A stretch of 64,000 bases of DNA from Terramyces sp. JEL0728 (GCA_027603945.1 JADIIU010000031.1:62001-126000), one strand, 5' to 3'. Positions 42,263 through 54,154 are shown, counted from the stretch's first letter. Numbers and translations: made by a program. The notes: generated by a model from the sequence alone, not told the origin.

Positions 42263-42858
42263 ATGACAGCTGGAAAAACAGTAGGCAAGAAATAATTAAC
42301 ACAGGTGTCCTAGCATTACAAGGAGCATTCAGCGAACACATCCATACCCTGCAAAAACTAGGAGTACAAACAAAAGAAATTAAAAAATCAGAGCAGTTGA
42401 ATGAAATCGACGGATTAATCATTCCTGGCGGTGAATCAACCACAATGTCATTAATTATGCAACGTAATGGATTAATTGAACCGCTACAATCGTTTATAAA
42501 GTCTGGTAAACCGGTATTCGGCACTTGCGCTGGATTAATTATGCTCTCCAATGAAATTACCAACCAAAAACAAGGAGGTCAAGGCAATCTCGGCGGTCTT
42601 GATATTACAGTCCAACGGAATGCATTCGGGGCACAGCTGGATTCATTCGTTTCTGAATTGGACTTGACGATTGGGAAATTCCAAGGAGTGTTTATTAGAG
42701 CTCCGATTATTACTAGTGTTGGTGATAATGTTGAAGTTATTGGCAAGTACGAGGATAGGATTGTTGCTGTTAGACAAGGGAATATTTTGGGGACTAGTTT
42801 TCATCCGGAATTGACTCTTGATCCAATGGTCCATGAATACTTTATTAAAATGATTTAA
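42263..42858 (+). CDS. SNO1: pyridoxal 5'-phosphate synthase glutaminase subunit (PdxT/Sno)
   Basis: Supplies ammonia from glutamine to PdxS/Snz for vitamin B6 synthesis. Two exons (42263-42284, 42305-42858) give 191 residues. VGVLALQGAFSEHIHTLQKL is the N-terminal signature. The triad is complete: Cys in PVFGTCAGLIML, His and Glu in SFHPEL. The glycine-rich IIPGGESTTM is present. The 20-nt intron has a GC donor (gcaagaaataattaacacag); using the nearby GT instead would break the frame. No PdxS partner lies in this window. Convergent with PSF1, stops 24 bp apart. Confidence 0.93.
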
Positions 42859-42882
42859 TAAACAGCTTTGGAAAAGTAATAT

Positions 42883-43373
42883 TTATACGATAATCAAATG
42901 CCCAGACTGAATCAAATCCTGCACCTCAGTCTTTTTCAAATAATACTGAGTACCTAAACGCAAAGGCAACACACCCATCTCGGTCATAATCTCGCCTAAA
43001 TCAAACAAAAGATACCGCATTCCCTTACTACTCGAACTTCAACAAAAATATTCTTTGGAGGCTCGTCGCTCTGGTTCAAATCTATATCCAAATACAATCC
43101 TTTCAAATCCCTCGTCAACTGCTTGTACTCGTTGATAAACTCTTGTTCAGGGGGACTAGCAACACTAATTCCACTCCATATCAATCCACAGATTTTGTCT
43201 AGTCGCTGTCGCTGTGCAACAAGGACGATTTGTTTGTTCTTTTTCACTACGTGCAGACTGTTTTTTAGGTTTAGTAAGTGCTTGATTTCTAGTTGGATTG
43301 CGCTTAGTGTTTCTTGTTTGTACTGGTTGTGTTTTAATAGCTGGGCTGCCTGATCTGTATAAAATTGTTTCAT
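42883..43373 (-). CDS. PSF1: GINS complex subunit PSF1
   Basis: Part of the CMG replicative helicase. Two exons (43373-43016, 42995-42883) across a 20-nt intron give 156 residues. The C-terminal B domain is clear: EPPKNIFVEVRVVRECGEIM and LRLGTQYYLKKTEVQDLIQS, then GHLIIV. The helical A domain is shortened relative to human PSF1 (196 residues) and lacks its N-terminal helix, so a 5' exon upstream of 43373 is likely missing from this model. QFYTDQAAQLLKHNQYKQE is the first recognisable part. Confidence 0.8.
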
Positions 43374-43496
43374 TTGTCTTTCGGACAAGAAAAAGTTGGA
43401 TAGCTACACGTCAACCTAGATTGCACGATCTGCGACGACCTACTACCGTCTAGAGAGTGCTGCAAAATGCGTAATGATAAATGGATTTCTTTATTC

Positions 43497-45341
43497 CTAC
43501 AACTTTTCATCTTCCCAAATAACAGCATCACCACTCAAATAGTTCTTACTATCAACATGATACACTTGTAAAATAACTTCAGTTGGATGGAAAATAATTT
43601 CTACTCTAAAGGTATTGTTGTGGCCAGGACGAATGTAAGTCGGCGGGACTTTTAACACACAAGAAAGTGCTATCTTCATCATCATATCGGAACTGACCTG
43701 GCGCAATAGCTGGAAACGCACTGTTTTTGATGAATCTGATGGCGATAGCACTGGTACTGGTACTTTGTGGTTTAGAGGCATTTCTTCTCCTGCTGTGGTT
43801 ATTTCAAAGTAATCTTCATAGTAATAGTTTGGCGGCTGCTTGTAAATCTTTCTGTTTGGCGGCGGGGTCTCAGTGTGTGGATCATAGGCTTTAGAGTACA
43901 ACAAATAGTAAGAGTGAGACCAAATACGGCGGGAAACTTTACCAGGATTGAATCCAAAGTCGGCGGCACCTTTCAAAATAGCACTACCTGGATCTGGTGG
44001 GATTGTAATCTTGGATACCTTTTGTCCAAATTTCTCGCGGACTCTTTCTGCCAAGTACGGACAGCCAGCTAATCCACCCACAATCAGCAATTTCGTTGGC
44101 TTCTTTCCCTTGAAGATTAATTTTTCGAAATATTGCTCCAATTCATGAATAACTGTATCAATAACTGGGTCAAAGAAGCTGGCCATTTCTTCAGCAGTCA
44201 GTTCAATCTTGTCGTCACATCCATGCTAAATTAGCAATAGTTACTTGATATTCTCTTTGCTTGATAAAAGATTTTTGCATTGGAGTCATTTCACTGTAAA
44301 TTTCACTAGGGATATCAATAGAAGCAAAGCAGTAATCGTTGTCAAAATCATCTCTTGTGAGTAAACGCTTTTGCGGCTCAAAAGAACTGATTAATTTCAA
44401 TGCGATCTGGCTGTTTTTTGCCAACACCGTTTGATAACACTCTGGTCCAACTAATCTTTGAACAAAATCCAAAAATGACTTGTCAATGTGAACACTGCCC
44501 GCCTACTATTAAAAAGAAATACCAATGCACCAGCTGGAGGAATGATTTCAGCATGGTCGCCACTCTGAAGAACTTCGTGAGAAGTAATATCCGTGGTGCC
44601 GCCACCAATATCCAGTGTAACTACTACATCATTCGGCTCCATGAATGGAGAGTTCTTTTGGATAAAGATAGAAGCGGCCTGTGGTTCATAACAAAGCAAT
44701 AATCGTGAACTTTCCAAGGAATCAATCATCCCACAGTCAAAGCATGCTTGTCGAGTCTTGGCCTTAGCAGTAGGACTCCAGATTGCAGGTACAGTAACTA
44801 CCCATTGCACAGGGTCATTGTTATGACCTAATATTAGATCCAATAATCGTAATCAAATACTAATGATCCAACTACGCTGAATTACATACCTTGATGGTGC
44901 TTAATAATGTCTTCAGCAGTTGATTTCATGTATGCCAAAAAATCGCTCATTACTTTGGCAAGAGTGACCCCAGGCGGTAGCGGGACTGCCTGTGTATTAG
45001 TAGGATCCAACAGCAACTTGAATCGTTCAACGTAAAAGTAATCAGGATTCCCTTGCAGTCTGAAATAATTGATTTTTGCAGATGTTCCAAATTTCAATGG
45101 CTCCCAAACACCTACATTAACGATGCATACCTTTTGTCCTTTTGTATAGGATCGAAGTGATATCTTTAGCGTACGGTACTGATTGGTTTGGCCAATTTGC
45201 TTTTGTAAGGTATTGTCCAAGTTGCTGGTCCGTCCCTGTGTTAATTATACAAACCTAGCTTGACAGCGATACCTGAATAGGCGGTCTACATTATGATTAA
45301 CTTACCCCCATATCTATGGAAGCGCATATTTGGGTTTCCAT
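43497..45341 (-). CDS. HSPA12-like Hsp70-family protein, copy 2
   Basis: Paralog of the gene at 20.6 kb. Exons 45341-45306, 45285-45255, 45235-45131, 45111-44890, 44827-44523, 44502-44245 and 44225-43497 give 561 residues. ATP-binding motifs: SIDMGTAYSGIAVKLG, LDIGGGTTDITSHEV and LLIVGGLAGCPYLAERV. The C-terminal part (PTEVILQVYHVDSKNYLSGD) aligns residue by residue with copy 1. The fourth intron (44889-44828) is 62 nt against 19-20 nt elsewhere, and splits a stretch that is uninterrupted in copy 1. The first exon is 12 codons. No EEVD tail. AATAAA lies two bases after the TAG stop. Confidence 0.88.
44828..44889 (-). other. 62-nt intron, an outlier in length
   Basis: Removing 44889-44828 (GT...AG on the - strand) joins KHHQG to HNNDPVQWVVTVPAIW in frame; copy 1 reads QHYKGMVDNDIQWVVTVPAIW at the same place without an intron. 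Inside it there are further GT and AG dinucleotides that could form nested short introns. Confidence 0.65.
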
Positions 45342-45770
45342 CTTCTCAGAAAATTGCAAAGAAAGTGGCTGTCGTTTTCGGCTTCCAAAATTACAAGGAA
45401 AGACTAGCAATCCAATGTTTGGATGTAAACAATGGCTCTGGTGGAGCCTTACTGAACCATACACGGCTGGTTTGCGCTGAATATCCTGGAGTAAGTAGCA
45501 TCTCTTGATTTCTCTACTGTAAACCGGGGAACGCAAAGGCAATCAATATCAGCCTATTAGTAGCTATTTATACTATGCTTCCCCTTCAAGCTTTACGTAT
45601 TTTCGCGCAAGGTGAAGCAGACTGTAAGATCCAGGGATAAATAGCGGAATACAACTGATAGTATGTGATTGAAACGTTGGCGCTACTATCAGGATCTCGG
45701 CTTCATTGGAATTCCTACCCATTTCATTACGTAATAAAAACGGTGGCCCAGCGTATGTTTTTTCCAAAAA
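45342..45770. promoter_or_regulatory. 429-bp divergent promoter region
   Basis: Between HSPA12-like copy 2 (- strand) and MTAP (+ strand). A - strand open frame of 64 codons (45767-45573) lacks an ATG start and shows no protein-like pattern. No repeats recognised. Confidence 0.4.
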
Positions 45771-46725
45771 ATGGCAAGCACTACTATTCTCACTTCAGTA
45801 ACAGACGTATCCATCGGTGTAATTGGAGGGTCCGGGTTATACTCTCTCGACAACCTCAAAGTCTTGGGTGAGTATGCTCCTACGACTCCATGGGGAAAGC
45901 CTTCCGACAATTTGGTTATTGCAGAAACCAGCGCTGGAATTAAAGTTGCTTTCCTTGCTCGCCACGGAAGAGGGCATTACCTTACCCCAACTGAAGTGCC
46001 ATCCCGTGCAAACATTGCTGCATTGAAGCACATTGGGGTTAAGGTAATTCTCGCATTTTCAGCAGTTGGATCTCTTCGTGAAGAAAGTAGTTTGTATTTA
46101 ATCTAGTCCACCCAAGAGATTTTGTTTTACCAACTCAGATTATCGACAGAACCAAAGGCGTTCGACCATTCACCTTTTATGAAGACGGAATTGTCGGGCA
46201 TGTTATGTTTGCCGACCCATTCTCTTCTGACATTGCTGATATTGTTTACAATGTCCAAAAAGATTTAAACGGACCAACTTTCCACAGAAACAAGACCTTG
46301 GTTTGCATGGAAGGGCCACAATTCTCAACCAGAGCTGAATCCCACATGTACAGGTGATTAGAATTAATTTTAGAAGCTGGGGAGCCGATATTATCAACAT
46401 GAGTGTCTTGCCAGAAGCCAAGTTGGCAAGAGAGGCTGAAATCGCCTATCAAATGGTTTGCATGTCAACTGATTACGATTGCTGGAAAGAGACTGAAGAA
46501 GCAGTCTCTGTCGAAGCTGTAATTGCCAACTTGACTGGTAACGCTGATTTTGCAAGAAAATTGCTGAGTTCCGTCATTCCAGTCTTGGCTGAAAAGTTGG
46601 AAAAGAATCAAGTCAAGAGTGTTTTGGATTTGCAAGGTAGTGCTTTAAACTCTTTGATGACTGCCCCAGGAAAGAGAAACCAAGAAACCATGAGAAAGAT
46701 CAAATACATCTTGCCAAATGCATAA
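45771..46725 (+). CDS. MTAP: S-methyl-5'-thioadenosine phosphorylase
   Basis: Splits methylthioadenosine from polyamine synthesis into adenine and methylthioribose 1-phosphate for methionine salvage. Exons 45771-46086, 46107-46353 and 46374-46725 give 304 residues. [20 protein letters not shown] starts the phosphate-binding site. [40 protein letters not shown] and [20 protein letters not shown] carry the active-site residues of the MTAP (not purine nucleoside phosphorylase) group. Introns are 20 nt. Confidence 0.96.
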
Positions 46726-46795
46726 ATAATATTTCTAATAAATCTGCATTTATTAGAGCGCGTGGCCAAATATAATGATTTGAACACAGATGTCT

Positions 46796-49700
46796 TTATT
46801 GTAATGATATATTAGAACGTGAAGATAAAGCTGCCAATACATTTGTCCTGTTAACTGGTCTTTGAAGTACAGTGTCAAAGGTGCTGTTATTTTTGTATCC
46901 TGGCGGAACAAGAACGATGATAGGAGTTTTCGAGTTGATGTTCGATGTCGTTTTAATCATTTTACTTATTGCCTCTGCATTCACTGTGTTAACTATTATT
47001 TACGTAATGGTATATTGATATCCGCAAAGATAACATCGTATTTCGTTTCTCCTATTGCAAGTTGGAGTGCTTCGTCGCCTGTTTTCACCAGAGTGCATTT
47101 GCAGTTCAAATTTTGGAGTATGGTTTCGAGGATTTTTGCACTCACAACATTAGAGTCTGCAATCAACACTTCCAGTGACTGTTCAAGTGCAAATGTAGGA
47201 TCTCCTAATTGGATTGGCTGTTCATCTTCACCAAGACCCAAGGGTTTCAGAGGTAAATCTAGATATACAGGAGAGTTTTCTCTTTTGCTTCCAAACAAAG
47301 ATTGCTTTGCACTTTCCAAATATGCTTGCGAAGAGGTTGATTTTCTAGAATCTGAGAGCTGGGGGTTGGAGCATATCGATGATTTTGAGAGATCTGAAAA
47401 TGGATAAAGTGGTTGGCCTTGAGCAGACATTGGCTGCTTGAACATAATCGAGCCAAACTCTGACGAGGGAGTTAGTACAGAGGCAGACGTAGCTGTAGGC
47501 AGAGAGGAGCTGATGGTCTTGTAATTCTTGCCGCCTCCCGTCAGTGAAATAGAAGACATAAATTCGTTCCTCATTGCGGAATTCGCGATGCTATTCACCG
47601 GCAAAGATTCTCTGCGGTTATGGTTTTGCTTTAGCGGATGTGACCTCGGGCTTCTTGTTGGTATCTGGATTGGAACTGCAGGCAAGCCAAATGCAGGCAA
47701 GGAGTCTCTGCGTTTCTGCAACCACTGCTCTCCTTCGGGAAAATCCTGATTGATCTTGGACATAATTTGCTGATTAGCCTTTTCCAATAATGGTAGGTTT
47801 TTGTATACTGCTTCTCCAAAATCAGGGCCGGTTGTGGGCAATTCTTCTCTGATATTATCATCGGAATAGCTTCCATTTTTGTTTTCGTCGGAATCTGACA
47901 AGTTTCCTTTTTGTACTCCTCTTGAATCAAAGTAATCGGTATCTTCTATATTTTTCACTGACGGGATAAAATACACTTTTTGCCTCGTCAAACCTTCCCA
48001 GAGAGTTCCAGCAAACCATGGCATTTGTTTCACTTCTGTTGCTCCTCTTGATCCTAGCCTACTCTCAGCATCTGTGCATATTAATCGTTCCATTAATTGT
48101 CTAGCATCGATAGAGACCTCAATGTCCTCTTCCATCCAATCTATCTTTCGCAGCAGAATGTTTTCAAATACCTGAGGAGGTGTTGGCGCATTAAATGGCG
48201 GTACCCCATATAGAAATTCAAACAAAATTACACCAGCTGCCCACTATTGTCAGTAACAATTACCCAATCCACACTTGTTCCCTGTCCCATTCCCAAGATA
48301 CTCTCAGGCGCCAAGTAGTCAGGAGTGCCGACAAGTTTCTTTTGGTTGCGCTCTTCCATTTTTTCAGCAAGCCTTCCGCCATACACAAAAGAATCATTTG
48401 AGCTGATACTAGCTATCGATTCACGTCTAGCTAAATGGCTTTTCAACAAAAACGGAGCTTGGAACGAACCACCAGTCAAAGCGTCTGAAATTGGGGACTG
48501 GGGAGGCAAACTAGGCTTCAGACAGGAGGTAGAGCCAGAAACATCTCCGACGCCAATTGCCCTTCTTCCTAAAAATCCAATCTTGGACAATCCAAAATCA
48601 GTCAATTTAATATGTCCGTCAGCATCAATCAACATATTATCTGGTTTCAAATCACTACTGTCAATCAAAATTTACCGATGGACAATATCCCTCTGATGCA
48701 GAAATTCCAGCCCAAGGATCATTTCAGAAACGTATTGTCTTGCCCACGGCTCATCAAGCTGTCCAAACGATTTCAACAGTGCTGCACAATCGCCCCCATT
48801 CAAAAACTCCATCACCAGATAAATGTGGTTTTTTGACTGAAACGTGGAATACAATTTGACAATGTACGGTGAATCTAGTTGGGTTAATATTGTTCTTTCG
48901 GATTTGATATTCATTACTTGGTTCTTGGCAACCATATCCGCCTTTTTCAAAACCTTAATTGCAAAGTACAGTCCAGTAATTTTCTTTTTGGCCAAAAACA
49001 CTGATCCAAAAGCGCCTTTTGAAATAGGTTTGATAATCTCGTAATCTTTGATGGTCGGAGCCTGCATGGAAGGAGAAGTTGCAATGCTTGAATTTATCGA
49101 GGATGTTGAAAGGTTCGAATATGAAAAGGAAGACGACATCATAGACGAGGTGTTTAGGAAACTTGCTCTTCTTGAAGTATGTAACGGTGACGATATCACT
49201 GGTGAGCTGCCCATTTCAATTTCAAAAGATTTGTCGTGTCCAACAACCATTCTAGGATTCCTCATTGAGGTGGTACGTGGCAACACTGGCGTTTCGTCTT
49301 GATCGCTCTGTGTTTGAATTCGAAGTGACTTGTGCTTATGCAGTCTTTTATGTCTAGCTACTAAAGGCTCTATTGGTGCCAGAGGAGATATCGGCGATCC
49401 GGGTACTTTGTCTGGCGAATCACCTCCAAATAAGGTTGCTGGTGAAATTTTCATTACTGGGTCGTTGCCAACAGCAGAGAACGGGCTCTTGCTCGGTGTC
49501 GAGGTAGTGGCAGAATCCGGTGGAATAGCCGAGGGCAGAGACTCTTTCGACGATTCTTTGACGGATTTAAGGTTCATGGTTGATGGTATCTTTACAACTA
49601 CCCCTCCAACTTCCAACAAATCACTTTTTACATCTTCGCTTTGTACATCGCTCATAGATGCCATCGCAGCAGTCTGGATTCCTATTTCCACCATTAAAGT

Positions 49701-52588
49701 CTGGTCAGCAGTCAAACAATCACAATATTCAGCAGACTCTTTGATGAGCTTTTCCGTTAGTAATTGTTTTCGTTCGACTAAATCCTTAATTGCTCTACCA
49801 ATCGTATATATTCCATAGCCAATAGACAAAACACCGTCTTCTACGATTGGCTCTGGCACAACTGTATCATGGACAATCAGAGATTCAAATTTGGGCAAGA
49901 AATCGGCCTCTGGACAACATTCCCATTGCAAAAGAGGCGGAAAGGCGCTCAAAGCAGCGCTATCATACTCTACTGAATCGTTTGGACGGACGGCTTTTAA
50001 TACCAACAGTTTGTGTAGGATCTCCAAAATGCCCCTTGTCAAGTCGTTTAGTTTTTCCAAATATGTATAGTACATCTGTTCAGTAGCTCTTTCAACTTTG
50101 GGCTGTTTTTTATCCAAATCTTTTTGTACAGAAGCAATCTCTTCCTTTAGTAACCCTTCTTTATCTTCGCAATTTTCTCTCAGTGCTTTGATTTCATCAT
50201 TCAGCATTACCAGATCCATTTGTGTCTTGTGGAACTTTAGACATATTTCTGTATGGACTGAAAAGTGGATTGCTGGACAGCTTCTTTCACAGATGTTGCA
50301 AAGTGCGAGGTCCAAGTTGGGAATAGCTTCTTGTTCATCAAATAGTACATTAGGATCAAACGATGACTTTCTTGAAGTAAGTAATGGACTTTCGTCGGGT
50401 TTCAGGACTTTGACAGGCTTTGCAATCCACACACTGCTATTGAGCAATCTATTTGGATCCAAAGTAATCATCCCTTTGGCTTCTATTTTGATTTTCCGTC
50501 CGTCCTGTCTGCGTGCCAAAAAGCTCATTTCGATTGTATTCTTTTCTCTATTTGCATTCAATGCTGCTTCATGAAGAACATTCCTATCAAACAAGAACGG
50601 TATATTATCGCATCCCACTATGTCGCTTGGCTCATATTGAAATACTTTTTTACATGAATTTGAACAGAATATAACTGCCCCAGTGTTTGATAGTTCAAGC
50701 AAGACAGTCAGGTTTGGATCGTCTTCCTTGAAATTATCTGCAAATGCATTTCCTAAACTTCTTCTTCCCTTTTTATGCCGCAGCTGTCTTATTGGTTTGC
50801 GCGGCGGGCTGTCATGGCTATCAGAATCTTCAAACTCTTCATAATCTCCATAATCACTACTATCCTGTCCTCCAAACGAAGATAACGATGTTCTCCCCAG
50901 AGTGCTTGTATCTGACCGTTTATTGTTTAATTGAGAAGTTCTGCGTGCTTGGGGTTTCTTTTTCTCTCTAGATAGAGTTGTCCAATGGCGAATATCCTCT
51001 TCAAAGTGCTCCATTAATCGCGCTACACTAGCAAATACAATCATTAAACGTACAATCAACTCCTGAAACGGCCAATCTGGGTTGCTTCCCCACAGCTGCA
51101 ACAAATTTTGTAGTCTTGTAATAACAGTTTTTGTAGTTGATGGTGCCATTAGCTGCGCCAAACTCAAATCAAGTGTACTTTGAGCAGTGGATATCACAGA
51201 TGAAAGCGCATCCATGAACCTGTCATCCTTGATTTTCATTGAATTTACTAATTTCATACTGTTGGAAGCAATTTTCTTTCTCATTGATTCGCTGGACGAT
51301 ATTTTCAACAAGGACTTTCCTCCTATCGGCTCTTCTATTATTTCATTGTTTGCTACATTAAAGATTTGTACATGATATCCTTTCGATATTTACACGGGGA
51401 AGCTGGTAGGTATTGGTAGAATGTCTCGTAAACAAGTCATTCAGAGAATCTAGATCAAGAAACATGTACCTTTGAGGTTCTTGTCATTGTCTTCGTACGA
51501 ATAACCACTAGTAAGCGTTACGCTGTGCGATTTTTCCAGTCCGCCATCATTCATATAGTCTTTTGGGATCCCTTTAATTTCACTGCTGAATGGTTTGATA
51601 TCAGGTCGTACTTCTGCCTTTTCTGAATAATCCATTGCTCTTTGAACAACTTCTTGCAGCTCTTCCAATATTTTCTTGATTTCAGCGTTGCACGAAGATT
51701 GCGCAACAGCCAAACTCTGTTTCAAATCTGCAAATCCTTTCAAATAATCATTTAAATCCCCGTCTGAATGGCTCTTGTTGATACTCTTTTCTATATTAAT
51801 ACCACGAACCTATATCAGGCGTTGAGCGTGTTCCAGATGATGGTAACGGACTATTTTTTGTAGAATTCCCAGTTGAAATTGAAAAATTCTTTTGGATTCG
51901 TAATTTCGAAAGTGGATTTTTCATTTCTGGATCTGAATCGTCGTCCAGTGAAAATCCAGGCGAGGGACTGCGCATATCACGCATTGGAAATGGAGATAAT
52001 ACTGGTGAATTTATCTGTCTTCCTCTCGGAGCATCTTTTGATGGTTCGTATTTCAACTCTAGTAAAAAAGGCAATGGTGATTCGCGTACTGGTGATTGCT
52101 GGATCCCTTCATGCCAATCAGGCCATATTCCGTTATTCTGATATCTCCATAAATAATTTTTGGCTCTCCTGTTATTCTCCACTACCTGGGTGTATAAATA
52201 TATATCTCTTGCAGTCATTAACAAAGCCAGTTTTTCCAGTCTGTCACTTTTTGATTCTCTAATCGCTGGTTTGAATGCCGCTTCGTTTGGAGACCATCTT
52301 GGCAATTGTGGCAGTGAAGCAGACCTAGAATTAACAATACTAACCTAGGATTAGTGTGACTGACCTGAACAGAAAGGAACCACGGGTATTCTCGGGCAGT
52401 ACCGGCTTCTTTTTCTTCTTTTCTTCTCTAGTTCGCAAATTTAATCCTATAGATTTCCGTTTAAAGTCATTGTCAAACGACATTCCAAGGGGAGATGGTG
52501 GTTGGGGTTCATGCGAAAGTGCATATGGGTTTAAAGGGGATAATCTCCTGTCTACTTTTGCTGTTCGTTTCTTTGTCAAGGAGTCCAT
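46796..52588 (-). CDS. RIM15: Rim15/Cek1-like kinase with PAS, kinase and response-regulator domains
   Basis: Nutrient-signalling kinase that in yeasts drives entry into quiescence through Igo-type PP2A inhibitors. Exons 52588-52365, 52324-51810, 51790-51470, 51449-51372, 51352-48676, 48654-48264, 48243-47004 and 46983-46796 give 1877 residues. Order: disordered serine-rich start; PAS domain about 600-700 (LSNTGAVIFCSNSCKKVFQY); C2HC finger about 735 (CNICERSCPAIHFSVHTEIC); AGC/Greatwall-like kinase about 1140-1490 (KGAFGSVFLAKK, IVHRDLKPDN, TDFGLSK) with a long activation-loop insert; receiver domain in the last about 130 residues (EVLIADSNVVSAKILE, phospho-acceptor Asp in VIFADINIP). The intron at 52364-52325 is a 40-nt double unit. 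The stop is embedded in AATAAA. Confidence 0.93.
52325..52364 (-). other. 40-nt composite intron (two 20-nt intron-like units)
   Basis: On the - strand the intron reads gtcagtcacactaatcctag directly followed by gttagtattgttaattctag. Each half alone has a GT start, a TAAT branch-like motif and an AG end, and the typical length of introns in this window. Removing all 40 nt keeps the frame (FLFRSASLPQLPRW). It could be spliced once, or as two consecutive introns with no exon between. Confidence 0.7.
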
Positions 52589-53265
52589 AAGATTCCCAAA
52601 CACGTATTCAAAAACTCGAAAAAGTCAGGTGCTGATGAATTTAGCGAATGCAAATCGGAGTTGAGTTGCGGATAAGGAAAATATACCAGTGGTTGGACAA
52701 AGTGATTTTGGAGTGGTTTGGTTTATTCAGACTTTGTGGTTAGATTCCCGTTGGAGTCACAGCATGCCTCTCAAGAGGTTTGATAACCGTACAATATCCA
52801 TCTGGATTCAAAAGCGCGGTTTAATATTTACGTGTGCGAATACTCTTGCGAATACTCTTGCGAATACTCTTGCGAATACTCTTGCGAATACTCTTGCGAA
52901 TACTCTTGAATAGTTATCGATGACTCGTCAAATTAGAAATGTGATATTACATATTATTTGTACAGGTCAGTCCGCACACAGGATTACGTCAGAGATCTCC
53001 AGTGTATAATCAGTTTTGTCTTTGCTCACTCTCAGATCTTCTTGGCCACCTGATGTGTTAATTATGGTCATGTTCTTAATTGCGATTTTCCGGACACTAA
53101 ATTCAAAAATCTGGGCAATGTATAGACTAGATCATAGCTGTTAGAACGTAATACCGCCTCCCAAATTTAATCTTGTAGAACTTGATGGGGAAAACATCCG
53201 ATCAGCTCCGATGTCTGCCCCAATCTCAGCGGGTTTAAGTTTGCGTGACTCGAAAAAATTTGGAA
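52589..53265. other. 677-bp intergenic region with a 12-bp minisatellite
   Basis: Between the Rim15-like gene (- strand) and the first ten-cysteine secreted-protein gene (+ strand). Besides the tandem repeat at 52836-52907 I see no gene. It marks the left edge of the accessory island. Confidence 0.5.
52836..52907. repeat. minisatellite, six exact 12-bp units (gcgaatactctt)
   Basis: Six perfect head-to-tail copies of gcgaatactctt fill 52836-52907, followed by a partial copy (gaatag). Because the unit is a multiple of three it keeps a reading frame open (Ala-Asn-Thr-Leu repeats), but no ATG-started gene is supported. The perfection of the copies suggests recent expansion by slippage and probable length variation between isolates. 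Confidence 0.9.
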
Positions 53266-54154
53266 ATGTTATTTAGCTCCTTGCTTGCTCAGATAATAGT
53301 GTGCCAGCCAAATATCTGCACCAAAGATCAGTCTCCAGAGTTAAATAACTGTGTCCAAATTACCGGCAGTACTGTTCAGGACACCACAGGGAGTGGGCCA
53401 AGCGGTGGTAAATATTTCTCATAGTAGGATATGTTCCTGACGGCGTCAGTATAAACGGACAATCAACACAACAAAATGGAAATCAGAACCAAGGCGCTAC
53501 AGCAGCTGTCAATTGCGACCAGTTTCCAAATATAGAAAAACAAAAGTTACTTTTACAATGCGGAACTTATTTGGATCTGAATTCCATCGCTTCGGCCAGT
53601 ATTTACTCGTTTGTCCAGCTATGGCCAACGTCAATCTCTCAGACTTGTACACAAAAGTGCAGTCAAGGAGTCGGCACGATCGGAAATGACATTGCGTCAA
53701 GTACATGCAAGAGTCAAATATTTGCAATTGGACTGCCGTTTACCGCATTAAATAACTTGCTTCAAGTGATTTTCAGCGGCGGATGTGTTAGAGACTCTGT
53801 GGGAAATTTCTGTCTCTTGGATCAGCTGCCGTTAATCAAACCAATTCTAGCTGCTAACCCAAGCCCGGACAGCGCTATTAATACAGTACTTGCTACTAAC
53901 ATTAGTTGCTTAATAATACAGGAATTGCTTGTTCAAAATGCGCGGTTAGCCAGTATCAAGCAATTACCAGTGTGAATTCAAAATATCTTGACGCCAACAC
54001 TAGTATGATTTTTGAACCATATTTGACTAGATGGGCTAAAGTTTGTCAGATCCAACCTCAGAAACAGGCTGCTGTTGATGGTGTTCTGGATAGTCCTGCG
54101 GCTAAACCGTCGATGACTATATATTACTTGTATTTAATATATAATATGTTGTAA
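53266..54154 (+). CDS. ten-cysteine secreted protein with GPI-like tail, member A
   Basis: Exons 53266-53407, 53428-53885 and 53906-54154 give 282 residues. Starts with a short signal peptide (MLFSSLLAQIIVCQ). A Ser/Gly/Gln-rich N-terminal insert of about 85 residues, absent from members B-D, follows. Then comes the shared domain: Cys at NCDQ, LLLQCGTYLDLNSIAS, QTCTQKCS, STCKSQ, GGCVRD, NFCLLDQ, IACSKCAV and KVCQIQ, ten in all. The C-terminus is hydrophobic (MTIYYLYLIYNML), fitting GPI attachment. No known family recognised. Introns are 20 nt; the second has a textbook TACTAAC branch site. Confidence 0.75.

Noticed and set aside
45573..45767. Small - strand gene upstream of MTAP
   Set aside because: It starts with TTG rather than ATG, lies in a divergent promoter region and shows no conserved features.
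52836..52907. Possible CRISPR array or coding repeat (ANTL units)
   Set aside because: There are no spacers, the repeats are contiguous 12-bp units, the genome is eukaryotic, and no ATG-started gene contains them.
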